A stretch of 26,495 nucleotides of DNA from an uncultured Collinsella sp. (lineage in GTDB: Bacteria; Actinomycetota; Coriobacteriia; Coriobacteriales; Coriobacteriaceae), in contig CABSMS010000020.1 of the NCBI GenBank assembly GCA_902478885.1, positions 1 through 26,495 on the forward strand, given 5' to 3'. The position numbers were made by a program, and so were the translations under genes. Under the pieces are notes generated by a model. It searched no databases, was not told where the DNA came from, and saw nothing but the letters and a program-made list of their open reading frames with translations. This document shows, piece after piece, positions 1 to 8,256 of the stretch (its first letter is position 1; each line of letters starts with the position of its first letter).

Positions 1-6
1 GCGCTA

Positions 7-40
7 GTCTCGTGGGCTCGGAGATGTGTATAAGAGACAG
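7..40. other. Nextera transposase adapter (library artefact)
   Basis: These 34 bases read as the Illumina Nextera read-2 adapter, ending in the transposase mosaic end (AGATGTGTATAAGAGACAG). The six bases before it (gcgcta) fit the tail of an i7 index. This is not genomic DNA; real sequence starts at about 41. Confidence 0.97.
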
Positions 41-160
41 GGTGGCGAGTACGCGAGCCTGTGGAGCCGTCAGACCGGCGCATTCTTGGAGGCGTAAGCG
101 TCTCGGACGTGGGACAATTGTGCCCATAAGTTTATTGTGCCGTTGAGCCGAGGAGTCGTT

Positions 161-826
161 ATGCCACGCGAGACCAATGCCGCCAAGCGCGAGCGCGCCA
201 TCGAGGTGTGTGAGCGCCTCAACCGTCGCTATGGCCCGGTCGAGTGCTTTTTGGACCACGAGAATCCCTTCCGCCTGCTGATCGCGGTGCTGCTCTCGGC
301 GCAAACGACCGATGCGCAGGTCAACAAGGTGACGCCGCGGCTGTTTGCCCAGTGGCCCACGCCCGAGGCCATGGCCGGGGCGAGCGTGGCTGACGTGGCA
401 GACACCATCAAGTCACTCGGCTTCTACAAGAGCAAAGCCAAACATGCCGTCGAGGCCGCGCAGATGATCGTCGCCGACTATGGCGGCGAGGTGCCGGCCG
501 ACATGAAGGAACTCGTGAAGCTGCCGGGCGTGGGACGCAAGACGGCGAACATCGTGCTCAACGTGGGGTATGGCATCGTGGAGGGCATTGCGGTGGACAC
601 GCACGTCAACCGCATTGCGCACCGCCTGATGCTGAGTCCCAAGACGCATGCAAAGGAGCCGCTCAAGACCGAGCAGGATTTGCTCAAGATTTTGCCGCAC
701 GAGTATTGGGAGTCGGTCAACCATCAGTGGATCACCTTCGGTCGCGAGATCTGCGACGCCCGCAAACCCAAGTGTGACGAGTGTCCGCTGGCAGATTTGT
801 GCCCCAGCGTGCGCGTAGCGGGGTAG
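161..826 (+). CDS. nth: Endonuclease III (DNA glycosylase/AP lyase)
   Basis: Base-excision-repair enzyme of 221 residues that removes oxidised pyrimidines and cleaves the abasic site; cytoplasmic. The helix-hairpin-helix LPGVGRKT lies at 121-128 with the catalytic lysine at K127, and the catalytic aspartate is D146 in AVDTHVNR. The [4Fe-4S] ligands C198, C205, C208 and C214 show the exact C-x6-C-x2-C-x5-C spacing, so the enzyme looks intact and of normal length. An upstream in-frame GTG at 137 is possible, but the ATG at 161 has AGGAG at 151-155 five bases upstream and matches the family's N-terminus, so I prefer it. The gene begins only about 120 bases into real sequence, so any operon partner upstream is cut off. 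Confidence 0.96.
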   Translation: MPRETNAAKRERAIEVCERLNRRYGPVECFLDHENPFRLLIAVLLSAQTTDAQVNKVTPRLFAQWPTPEAMAGASVADVADTIKSLGFYKSKAKHAVEAAQMIVADYGGEVPADMKELVKLPGVGRKTANIVLNVGYGIVEGIAVDTHVNRIAHRLMLSPKTHAKEPLKTEQDLLKILPHEYWESVNHQWITFGREICDARKPKCDECPLADLCPSVRVAG

Positions 827-930
827 GGCGGAACGCATCTTCGTCTGGCGTTTTTTGCGGGGCTGGGTTTACCCTTGAGCCGGAGTCCTCTCCATGCGCT
901 ACCATGACAGACAATGTATTTGACGTACGA

Positions 931-958
931 CCCGCCGAGCTTGCCCCGGCGGGCTTTT
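931..958 (+). terminator. Hairpin terminator after nth
   Basis: A 7-bp perfect stem (CCCGCCG/CGGCGGG, 931-937 and 947-953) with a 9-base loop is followed by cTTTT. It lies between nth and the mfd ribosome binding site and is probably a modest intrinsic terminator. Confidence 0.5.
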
Positions 959-983
959 GGCGTTGCGATGCCGGAGGAACAGC

Positions 984-3900
984 ATGCTCATTCACCGTAT
1001 AGCCGCGCAGCTCTACACTGCCGAGGCGCTGCAGACCGTCGAGGCCGGACTCGATGCCGGCGAGGACGTGACGCTGGCCGTGTCGCAGTCGGGTCGCACG
1101 CTTATGGCGGCCGCCCAGTTTGCGCGCCGTCCGCGCCCGACGGTCTATATCGTGAGCGGCGAGGACGCGGCCGATCGCGCTGCGCGCAGCCTGGCCGCCT
1201 ATGTGGGGCTGGCGCACGTGTGCCGCTTTCCCGAGCGCAAGGACTACCCTTGGCGCGAGCAGGCGCCCGACGACGCCGTGGTGGCGCAGCGCTGCGAGGC
1301 TCTGGGGCGCATCGTGCGCGGGGACAACTGCATCATGGTTGCCTCGGCCCGTGCGCTGCTGCGCTGCGTGCCGCCGGTCGAGAGTCGCTATTGGGAGTCC
1401 ACCACTTTTGCGGTGGGCGAGGAGATTCCTTTTGACGAGGTGCCGCAGCGCCTGGTGGGCATAGGCTACACCAATGCCGGCGCCGCCGATGCGCCCGGTC
1501 TGTTCCGCGTGCACGGCGACACCGTCGAGGTGTTTCCCGCACAGGAAAAGGCGCCCGTGCGCATCGAGTTCTTCGGCGACGAGATCGACCGCATCCGCCG
1601 CATGGTGAGCTCCACGGGCCAAACCATCGGCAACGAGGACAGTATCGAGATCTTCCCCTGCCGTGAGCTGGCGCTTACCGACGATGCCGTTCACAACATG
1701 CACGTGGCGCTCTACCGCGCAAGCCAGGACGACAGCAAACTGGCGGCGCTGCTCGAGATGGTGGATGCGCGCATCGTCACGCCCGAGCTCGACCGCTTTT
1801 TGCCGGTGATGTACGGCCAGACCGTGAGCCCGTTGGCGCACGTGAGCGGCAAAGCGCTCGTGGTTTTGTCTGAGCCGCGCTCGCTGTTCGACGACTGCCT
1901 GCGCGCCTACGAGGATATCGAGGCTCGTGCCGGCGAGGCGGGGATTGACCGCCTGGACGGTCTGTACGTGCGCGCTCAACAGCTCGATTTTGGTGCTCAG
2001 CAGCGCCTGAACTATGTGAGCCTGATTCGCGCGGGCGGTGCGGTTACGGCAGAGCTCAAGATTGAGCAGCCGGCCATTGCGGGCTCGGACAATCGCTTTA
2101 TGACGCGCATTCAGGAAGTCGTGGGCAAGCGCTACGCCTGCGTGTTTGCCATTCCCGACCGCGGTGCGCGCGAGTCGATGGAGCTCACCTTTGGCGACGA
2201 GGGCATTACCTTTGAGGAGTCGCTGACGGCCGCGCCCGAAAATGCCGGTGTCATTGGTGAGCGCGTGCGCGTGGCGGCGGCGGATTCTGCCGACCGTGCC
2301 GCACGCCAGGAGGCCCATACTTCCATTCGCGAGCGTAAGGCCGACGCGCTCAACGCCCGCTCGCTCGAGGCGGGTGCCGCCCAGGCTGCCGCCGGCGCCG
2401 CCGTGCCCACTATTTCGCGCGGACGTGTGACCTTTGTCGATGCCGCCTTGCCGCAGGGCGTGGTGGTGCCCGATGCCAACCTAGCCGTGTTCTCGATCGC
2501 CGACCTCAACGCCCGCATGGACGCCAACCGGGCCCGCAGCCGCCGCAAGGTTGACATTACGCAGATCACCTTCCCGTTTAAGCCGGGAGACTACGTGGTG
2601 CACGCCACCCACGGCATCGCGCTCTTTAGCGAGATCGCGCGCCAGGAAGTGGGTGGCAAGGAGCGCGACTACTTTTTGCTGGAATATGCCGACGGCGACA
2701 AGCTCTACGTGCCGCTCGAGCAGGTCGACCGCATCACGCGCTATGTTGGCCCCGACGGCGACAAGCCGCGCCTGACCAGGCTCAACACTGCCGACTGGAC
2801 GCGTGCCACCAATAAGGCGCGCAAGAACGCCAAAAAGCTGGCGTTTGACCTGGTCGACCTGTATACGCGCCGCTCGTCGATTACCGGTATCGCCTGTCCG
2901 CCCGATACGCCCGAGCAGATCGAGATGGAGGAGAGCTTCCCTTACGACGAGACGCGCGACCAGCTGGAGGCCATCGCCGACATTAAGGCCGACATGGAGG
3001 CGCCCAAGCCCATGGACCGCCTGCTGTGCGGCGACGTGGGCTTTGGCAAGACCGAGGTTGCCCTGCGCGCGGCGTTTAAGTGCGTGGACTCCGGCCGCCA
3101 GGTCATGGTGCTCTGCCCCACGACCATTCTGGCCCAGCAGCACTACGAGACATTCTTTGAGCGCTTTGCCCCGTTTGGCCTTGAGGTCGAGGTGCTCAGC
3201 CGCTTCCGCACGCCGGCGCAGCAAAAGCGCGCGCTCAAGGCGTTTGCCGAGGGCACGATTGATGTGCTCATCGGCACGCATCGTCTGCTTTCGGCCGATG
3301 TGAACCCCAAGAACCTGGGCCTGGTGATCATCGACGAAGAGCAGCGCTTTGGCGTGCAGCACAAGGAGCAACTCAAGAACCTGCGCGAGCAGATCGACGT
3401 GCTCACGCTTTCGGCAACGCCTATTCCGCGAACCATGCAGATGGCCACGAGTGGCGTGCGCGACATGAGCCTGATCACGACGCCGCCGACCGGGCGTCGT
3501 CCCGTGATCGTGCACGTGGGGGAGTACGACCCCGATGTGGTGAGCGCGGCGATTCGCCTGGAGGTGGGCCGCGGCGGTCAGGTGTATTACGTGTCCAACC
3601 GCGTCAAGACCATCGACGACGCCGTGGCGCGCGTGCACGAGGCCGCGCCCGAGGCGCGCGTGGGCGTGGCGCACGGCAAGATGAGCCCGCGCGAGGTCGA
3701 GGACGTGATGATCGAGTTCGCGACCAAAAAGATCGACGTGCTCATCGCCACGACCATCGTGGAGAGCGGCATCGACAACGCGACCGCCAACACGCTGATC
3801 ATCGAGGACTCGCAGCGCCTGGGTCTGGCACAGCTCTACCAGCTCAAGGGCCGTGTGGGCCGCTCTGCCACGCAGGCCTATGCGTACTTTATGTTCCCGG

Positions 3901-4616
3901 GCGAGCTGCCGCTTACCGAGGAGGCTACGGCACGCCTGACTGCACTTTCCGAGTTCCAAGACCTGGGCAGCGGCATGCGCATCGCCATGCGCGACCTGGA
4001 GATCCGTGGTGCCGGCTCGCTTATGGGCGCCGAGCAGCACGGCAACCTGTCGAGCGTGGGCTTTGACCTGTTTACGCAGATGCTGGGACAGGCCGTGGCC
4101 GAGGCGCGCGGCGATGACGATGCCGGCGTGGAGGCGGCGAGCGTGGGTATTAACCTGCCGGCCGACTACTTCTTGTCCGAGGAGTACCTGTCGGCGGTGG
4201 ATCAGCGCGTGCTCGTGTACCGTAAGCTTGCAGCGGCCGAGGACCTGGAGAGCATCGATGAGGTGCAGGAGGAGACCGAGGCTGCGCATGGCGAGCTGCC
4301 GCTGGCGGGACTCAACCTGTTCAATCGCGCACGAATCCGCATTCGCGGCGAGCGCCTGGGGCTCGAGAGCGTCACGCTCAGTGGCGGTCGCATCACGTTT
4401 TTGGGCGTCGACGTGCCCAAGAAGGTGGCTTTTGAGCTTAAGACCCGCTATGGCGCGGTGAACTTCCCCAAGAGCCGCAAGCTGTCGGTACCCTACAAGG
4501 CAGGCGCCGGTGCGGGCAGCGGTCTGGGTCGCGGTCTCGACGCCAACGACGGCACCGGCCCCGTGGCCGCGGCACTCATGCTGCTGCAGCAATTAGGCGC
4601 GAGCGACGATGACTAA
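984..4616 (+). CDS. mfd: Transcription-repair coupling factor Mfd
   Basis: ATP-driven translocase of 1210 residues that displaces stalled RNA polymerase and recruits UvrA to lesions in the transcribed strand. A UvrB-like N-terminal module is followed by the CarD-like RNA-polymerase-interacting domain at about 530-590 (PGDYVVHATHGIALF). The RecG-like motor comes next, with Walker A GDVGFGKT at 683-690, DEEQ at 784-787 and motif VI QLKGRVGR at 953-960. A C-terminal TRCF domain closes the protein. In-frame TTG codons lie upstream at 957 and 963, but the ATG at 984 has GGAGGA five bases upstream, so I start there. The protein is somewhat longer than the usual ~1150 residues, partly from an Ala/Arg-rich stretch near residues 420-476. 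The long open frames antisense to it are GC-bias shadows. Confidence 0.98.
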   Translation: MLIHRIAAQLYTAEALQTVEAGLDAGEDVTLAVSQSGRTLMAAAQFARRPRPTVYIVSGEDAADRAARSLAAYVGLAHVCRFPERKDYPWREQAPDDAVVAQRCEALGRIVRGDNCIMVASARALLRCVPPVESRYWESTTFAVGEEIPFDEVPQRLVGIGYTNAGAADAPGLFRVHGDTVEVFPAQEKAPVRIEFFGDEIDRIRRMVSSTGQTIGNEDSIEIFPCRELALTDDAVHNMHVALYRASQDDSKLAALLEMVDARIVTPELDRFLPVMYGQTVSPLAHVSGKALVVLSEPRSLFDDCLRAYEDIEARAGEAGIDRLDGLYVRAQQLDFGAQQRLNYVSLIRAGGAVTAELKIEQPAIAGSDNRFMTRIQEVVGKRYACVFAIPDRGARESMELTFGDEGITFEESLTAAPENAGVIGERVRVAAADSADRAARQEAHTSIRERKADALNARSLEAGAAQAAAGAAVPTISRGRVTFVDAALPQGVVVPDANLAVFSIADLNARMDANRARSRRKVDITQITFPFKPGDYVVHATHGIALFSEIARQEVGGKERDYFLLEYADGDKLYVPLEQVDRITRYVGPDGDKPRLTRLNTADWTRATNKARKNAKKLAFDLVDLYTRRSSITGIACPPDTPEQIEMEESFPYDETRDQLEAIADIKADMEAPKPMDRLLCGDVGFGKTEVALRAAFKCVDSGRQVMVLCPTTILAQQHYETFFERFAPFGLEVEVLSRFRTPAQQKRALKAFAEGTIDVLIGTHRLLSADVNPKNLGLVIIDEEQRFGVQHKEQLKNLREQIDVLTLSATPIPRTMQMATSGVRDMSLITTPPTGRRPVIVHVGEYDPDVVSAAIRLEVGRGGQVYYVSNRVKTIDDAVARVHEAAPEARVGVAHGKMSPREVEDVMIEFATKKIDVLIATTIVESGIDNATANTLIIEDSQRLGLAQLYQLKGRVGRSATQAYAYFMFPGELPLTEEATARLTALSEFQDLGSGMRIAMRDLEIRGAGSLMGAEQHGNLSSVGFDLFTQMLGQAVAEARGDDDAGVEAASVGINLPADYFLSEEYLSAVDQRVLVYRKLAAAEDLESIDEVQEETEAAHGELPLAGLNLFNRARIRIRGERLGLESVTLSGGRITFLGVDVPKKVAFELKTRYGAVNFPKSRKLSVPYKAGAGAGSGLGRGLDANDGTGPVAAALMLLQQLGASDDD

Positions 4617-4628
4617 CAAGTAGGGGGC

Positions 4629-4668
4629 GTGGCGGGGCAGAGCTACCAGTTGTTCTTTGCCCCGCCAC
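4629..4668 (+). terminator. Hairpin after mfd
   Basis: An 11-bp perfect stem (GTGGCGGGGCA/TGCCCCGCCAC, 4629-4639 and 4658-4668) sits 12 bases after the mfd stop. No T-run follows, so it may be a weak terminator or an mRNA 3' end stabiliser. Confidence 0.45.
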
Positions 4669-4704
4669 CTCGCAGGTTGATTCCAGCCCCATCGAAAGGA
4701 AAGC

Positions 4705-5568
4705 ATGTTCGGGTACATCTACAAGAAAGACGCCGCCGCTATCGCGGTTGTCCTGTGTCTTTGTCTGGGCGTGGGCAGTTTCTTCGATTATCAGATCTCG
4801 AGCGCGCTGTTCAATATCGGCAGCATGTACGGTCGCTTTGTCGAGGCGGCCGGTGAGCTGCCGTTCGAGCTGACGGCGAGCATCGCGGGCGTTATGCTCG
4901 TGCGCGCGGTGCGTCCCGACTCCAGGGGGAGCAAATGGCTCGCCGTGCTCGGCATCCTCGTCAACGTTGGCCTGACCGGCTACGAGATCGTTTCGTCCCT
5001 GAGGGTTGGCGGCAAACTCATCGCGGCTCAGTTGGTGCTGACGTTTGTGCTGGCCATCGTCGCCAACCTTATCGTCTATCGCCTCACGCGCACGACCGAG
5101 CCCGATGAGCTCACGCGCTGGGCGTTGATGGTGCTTGCCGTGTGGGTCGTTCAGGCCATCATCCTCAACGTGATCGTCAAACCGCTGTGGTCGCGTCCGC
5201 GCATGCGCGTGATTGAGGTGACGCAGGGGCTCGAGTTTCAGCCGTGGTGGGTGATCGGCAACCCCGACAAGTGGACTTATATCGCCGCCGGTGTAATCAA
5301 GGACGGCTTTAAGTCGTTTGCGAGTGGGCACACGGCGCACGCGGCGATCGGCCTTATGCTCGCCGGGCTTCCCGCGGCGGCCTTTAAGGAAAAACCGTCG
5401 CGCCGCCGCGTGGTCTTTTGGACGGCGGCTGTGGTCGCGGCACTCGTCGCGTTTGGCCGCATCGTGATCGGAGCGCACTTTTTGAGTGACGTGAGCTGCG
5501 GTTTTGCCCTGGTACTGGCACTTGAGTGCCTTGCCGCGCACATTGCCTATCCCAGCGGCGTACAATAG
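4705..5568 (+). CDS. PAP2-family membrane phosphatase
   Basis: Integral membrane protein of 287 residues with several hydrophobic segments (first at about 10-28) and the three-part PAP2 phosphatase signature. Motif 1 is K159 to R165 (KPLWSRP), motif 2 is S207-G208-H209 (ASGHTAH) and motif 3 is R252 to H258 to D262 (GRIVIGAHFLSD). The family removes phosphate from lipid phosphates such as phosphatidic acid or undecaprenyl pyrophosphate on the outer membrane face; the substrate here cannot be told. Motif 2 reads ASGH rather than the common PSGH, which is tolerated in the family. The start ATG at 4705 has AAAGGA just upstream. It is separated from mfd by a hairpin. Confidence 0.9.
   Translation: MFGYIYKKDAAAIAVVLCLCLGVGSFFDYQISSALFNIGSMYGRFVEAAGELPFELTASIAGVMLVRAVRPDSRGSKWLAVLGILVNVGLTGYEIVSSLRVGGKLIAAQLVLTFVLAIVANLIVYRLTRTTEPDELTRWALMVLAVWVVQAIILNVIVKPLWSRPRMRVIEVTQGLEFQPWWVIGNPDKWTYIAAGVIKDGFKSFASGHTAHAAIGLMLAGLPAAAFKEKPSRRRVVFWTAAVVAALVAFGRIVIGAHFLSDVSCGFALVLALECLAAHIAYPSGVQ
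5561..5566 (+). promoter_or_regulatory. Possible -10 box for the aldolase-family gene
   Basis: TACAAT overlaps the stop codon of the PAP2 gene, 47 bases before the next start. No good -35 box is seen at 16-18 bases, so this is tentative. Confidence 0.3.
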
Positions 5569-5613
5569 CTCCGTTTGAATCATCTGACCGATACCCGGTA
5601 AGAGAGGATTGCC

Positions 5614-6639
5614 ATGCTCGCGTTTAACAACGACTATTCCCACGGTGCACATCCGGCAGTGCTGCAGGCGCTCGTCGATACCAACATGGAGCCGCAGCCC
5701 GGCTACGGTACCGATGCGCACACCGAGCGTGCCAAGCAACTTATTCGCGAGGCCTGTCAGGCGCCTGACGCCGACGTGTTTTTCCTGGTGGGCGGCACGC
5801 AGGCTAACGCCACGGTGATCGACATGCTGCTCGCGCCGTACGAGGGCGTCGTTGCTGCCGAGACCGGCCACGTCGCCTGCCACGAGGCGGGCGCCATTGA
5901 GTTTGGCGGCCACAAGGTGCTCACCATCCCCGGCTACGAGGGCAAGATGCACGCTGAGGACCTCGAGAACTATATCCAGGTGTTCTACGAAAACGAGAGC
6001 TACGAGCATACGGTGTTCCCGGGCGCCGTGTACGTGAGCCTATCGACCGAGTACGGCACGCTGTACTCTAAGGCCGAGCTCGCGGCGATTCATGCGGTAT
6101 GCCAGAAGCGCGAGATTCCGCTGTTTGTGGACGGTGCTCGCCTGGCCTATGCGCTGGCGGCCGATGAGTGCGACATTACCCTGCCCGGGCTGGCGCAGCT
6201 GTGCGACGTGTTCTACATCGGCGGCACCAAGTGCGGCGCGCTCTGCGGCGAGGCTGTGGTGTTCTGCGGCATGCACGCCCCGGCACATCCCATTCCGCGC
6301 ATTAAGCAGCACGGCGCGCTGTTGGCCAAGGGCCGCCTGACGGGCGTGCAGTTTGAGGCGCTCTTTACCGACGGCCTATATTTTGAGATTGGCCGTCAGG
6401 CGATCGAAACCGCGCAGGCGCTTCGTCGCGTGCTGCACGAGCACGGCTACCGGTTCTTCTTGGAGACGCCGACTAACCAGCAGTTCGTGATTCTGCCCAA
6501 CGAGGACATGGCGCGCATTCGCGAGCATGCGGCGATCGAGTACTGGGAAAAGTACGACGAGACCCACACGGTGGTGCGCTTTTGCACCAGCTGGGCCACG
6601 ACACAGGAGGACATCGACGCGTTGGCGGCTGTCCTGTAG
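5614..6639 (+). CDS. Threonine aldolase / beta-eliminating lyase family PLP enzyme
   Basis: Fold-type I PLP enzyme of 341 residues, normal length for the family. Low-specificity threonine aldolases split L-threonine or allo-threonine into glycine and acetaldehyde. The N-terminus (FNNDYSHGAHPAVLQAL) is typical, and the Schiff-base lysine is K206 in FYIGGTKCGAL. The PLP-ring-binding aspartate lies in PLFVDGARLAYAL at about 174. The start ATG at 5614 has AGAGGA seven bases upstream. A strong terminator follows at 6658. Substrate is inferred from family only; related beta-elimination activity cannot be excluded. Confidence 0.9.
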   Translation: MLAFNNDYSHGAHPAVLQALVDTNMEPQPGYGTDAHTERAKQLIREACQAPDADVFFLVGGTQANATVIDMLLAPYEGVVAAETGHVACHEAGAIEFGGHKVLTIPGYEGKMHAEDLENYIQVFYENESYEHTVFPGAVYVSLSTEYGTLYSKAELAAIHAVCQKREIPLFVDGARLAYALAADECDITLPGLAQLCDVFYIGGTKCGALCGEAVVFCGMHAPAHPIPRIKQHGALLAKGRLTGVQFEALFTDGLYFEIGRQAIETAQALRRVLHEHGYRFFLETPTNQQFVILPNEDMARIREHAAIEYWEKYDETHTVVRFCTSWATTQEDIDALAAVL

Positions 6640-6657
6640 CCTGATGTAATGACGAGG

Positions 6658-6700
6658 GGCCGCCTTGCGCCGGGTTTGGCGCAGGGTGGCCTTTGCTTTT
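6658..6700 (+). terminator. Strong intrinsic terminator
   Basis: A 14-bp stem (6658-6671 and 6678-6691) with two G-T wobbles and a 6-base loop GGGTTT is followed by TTTGCTTTT. It ends the aldolase-family transcript. Confidence 0.85.
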
Positions 6701-6716
6701 GGGGGAGAAGGGTTGT

Positions 6717-7307
6717 ATGACCGAGATGTCCGAGCCGACGATTCGCCTGGCGACGCCCGAAGACGCGCCGGCGTTGCTTGCCATCTATGAGCCGTATGTG
6801 CGCCAGACGGCGATTACCTGCGAATACGAGGTGCCGAGCGTTGAGGAGTTCGCCGGGCGCATCGAGCGTACGCTCAAGCGCTATCCGTATTTGGTGATGG
6901 AGCTGGAAGGGCGTCCGGTAGGCTATGCCTATGTGAGCCCGCTCAACAGCCGCGAGGCATACGACTGGTCGGTCGAGACGTCGATCTACCTGGCGCGCGA
7001 CGTGCGCCACGGCGGGCTGGGCCGCAAGCTGCACGATGCGCTCAAGCAGTGCCTGATTGCGATGGGCATCACCAACATGTGCGCCCTCATCGCCGTGCCG
7101 CACGACAGGGACGACGAGTATCTGACGCACAACAGCCAAGACTTCCATGCCCATATGGGGTATCGCCTGGTGGGTGCCTTCGACCGCTGCGCCCAAAAGT
7201 TCGGCCGCTGGTACGACATGTGCTGGATGGAGCTGGTCCTGGCCGAGCGCACGCCCAACCAACCTAAGCCAACCTGGTTCCCCGACCTCCCCAAACCTAC
7301 CATTTAG
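6717..7307 (+). CDS. GNAT N-acetyltransferase, Pat/Bar-like
   Basis: Acetyl-CoA-dependent N-acetyltransferase of 196 residues. It resembles the phosphinothricin acetyltransferase / YncA group: IRLATPEDAPALLAIY at the N-terminus, the acetyl-CoA pyrophosphate loop RHGGLGRKLHDAL in the middle, and YRLVGAFDRCAQKFGRWYDMCWME at the C-terminal side. That group acts on methionine sulfone, sulfoximine or related amino acids; the true substrate is unknown. A TTG at 6693 is in frame, but the ATG at 6717 has GGAGAAGGG upstream and fits the family N-terminus. The last ~16 residues are a Pro/Lys-rich tail (NQPKPTWFPDLPKPTI) beyond the domain. It converges on the next gene with only 21 bases between stops. 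Confidence 0.88.
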   Translation: MTEMSEPTIRLATPEDAPALLAIYEPYVRQTAITCEYEVPSVEEFAGRIERTLKRYPYLVMELEGRPVGYAYVSPLNSREAYDWSVETSIYLARDVRHGGLGRKLHDALKQCLIAMGITNMCALIAVPHDRDDEYLTHNSQDFHAHMGYRLVGAFDRCAQKFGRWYDMCWMELVLAERTPNQPKPTWFPDLPKPTI

Positions 7308-7328
7308 GGACAGGTTTATTTTGGCAGG
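7308..7328. repeat. Short dispersed repeat in a convergent gap
   Basis: The 21 bases between the two convergent stop codons match, in reverse complement, 17 of 21 bases at 16807-16827, which is the left arm and loop of another hairpin. This looks like half of a dispersed repeat and brings no T-run of its own. Confidence 0.4.
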
Positions 7329-8051
7329 TTAGCCGATGGGCTCGGTGTATTTGGCACGGTCGGTGCGCTGGATGCGCTTGGAGACATGGAGCGGTCGGCC
7401 GTCGGTGTCGTAGACGTAGTCGGTGATCAGGATCAGCGCCTGCCCGCGCTCGACGTTGAGTAAAAACGCCTCGTTTTGCGAGGCATAGCACACCTCAAAG
7501 GTCTTATGTCCCTGTGCCGGCGCGCGATGGAATTCCTGGCGCAGCGTGGCGTAGAGCGAACCGTTGATATCGCGATCGATGAGCGCTTCAAAGCTCGGTG
7601 GTAGATAGGTGGTCTCCAGGCACAGCGGCGCATCGTCCAGATAACGCAGGCGGACAAGTTTGACGAGCCTGCTGCCCACGGCGACATCGAAGAACTTGGC
7701 CGCATTGCCCGCGGCCTTGGCAAAGCCCGAGTCCACCGTGCGCGTGGTGGGCTTCATACCCTGACCCTGGACCTGTGTCGTGTAGCTCGAAAACACCAGG
7801 TTGTTCTCGTGGAGCGCCGGCGTGTCGGCCACAAAGGCGCCACGCCCGCGCTCGGTGCGCACCAGGCCCTCATCAACGAGCACCTTAAGGGCGTGGCGTA
7901 CGGTGCTGCGCGACAGCCCCGATTCGTCCATGAGTTCCATCTCGGACGGCAGCTTGTCTCCGCGTGCGTAGGTGCCGGAGGCGATGCGGTCGCGCAGCGT
8001 GCCCGCCAAGCGCTCGTATTGGGTCAGTCTCTTTTTAGATGAAGCGTTCAT
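7329..8051 (-). CDS. GntR-family regulator 1 (HutC/UTRA type)
   Basis: Transcription factor of 240 residues. An N-terminal GntR winged helix lies at about 12-76 (GDKLPSEMELMDESGLSRSTVRHALKVL, then GRGAFVAD), followed by a UTRA effector domain from about 95 to 235, which in this subfamily binds small ligands such as phosphosugars. It is transcribed divergently from the SIS gene at 8257. The operator-like sequence TGTATCTAACCTGTATG lies 11 bases upstream of its start and a near-identical copy lies before the SIS gene, so it probably represses both. Its ligand is likely the phosphosugar-amine handled by SIS protein 1 (inference). It is less like the other two GntR proteins here than they are like each other. 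Confidence is high for family, moderate for target. Confidence 0.93.
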   Translation of the reverse strand: MNASSKKRLTQYERLAGTLRDRIASGTYARGDKLPSEMELMDESGLSRSTVRHALKVLVDEGLVRTERGRGAFVADTPALHENNLVFSSYTTQVQGQGMKPTTRTVDSGFAKAAGNAAKFFDVAVGSRLVKLVRLRYLDDAPLCLETTYLPPSFEALIDRDINGSLYATLRQEFHRAPAQGHKTFEVCYASQNEAFLLNVERGQALILITDYVYDTDGRPLHVSKRIQRTDRAKYTEPIG

Positions 8052-8061
8052 GCGATCAACC

Positions 8062-8078
8062 TGTATCTAACCTGTATG
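8062..8078. promoter_or_regulatory. Putative operator for GntR regulator 1 (site 1)
   Basis: TGTATCTAACCTGTATG matches the site at 8201-8217 at 15 of 17 positions. It has two TGTAT half-sites 11 bases apart and lies just upstream of the regulator's start, where binding would block its own expression. Confidence 0.6.
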
Positions 8079-8200
8079 CGTATCTAATCAAGCATGTATT
8101 CAATACAACAACAAAACCGCTGGTAGCAAGTTATCGAAAACCGCATCAGCAAAATTTCTAAGACAAATATAGCATACAACTAGTCGACATAACCAAAACA

Positions 8201-8217
8201 TGTATGTAACTTGTATG
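8201..8217. promoter_or_regulatory. Putative operator for GntR regulator 1 (site 2)
   Basis: TGTATGTAACTTGTATG, the second copy, lies 39 bases before the SIS 1 start. A -35-like TCGACA at 8184-8189 lies just upstream, so the site probably covers the -10 region of the SIS 1 promoter. The 8079-8200 stretch between sites is AT-rich, as expected for a divergent promoter region. Confidence 0.6.
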
Positions 8218-8256
8218 CCATCGAGAGCATCAAACGAGAAGAAAGGCTGATGCACG

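Noticed and set aside
2481..4592. A 703-codon open frame antisense to mfd, and similar long antisense frames at 732-2318, 13377-14591, 17715-20018 and 23832-24998
   Set aside because: They lie opposite well-recognised genes, have His/Arg/Val-rich low-complexity composition, lack ribosome sites, and are expected in GC-rich DNA.
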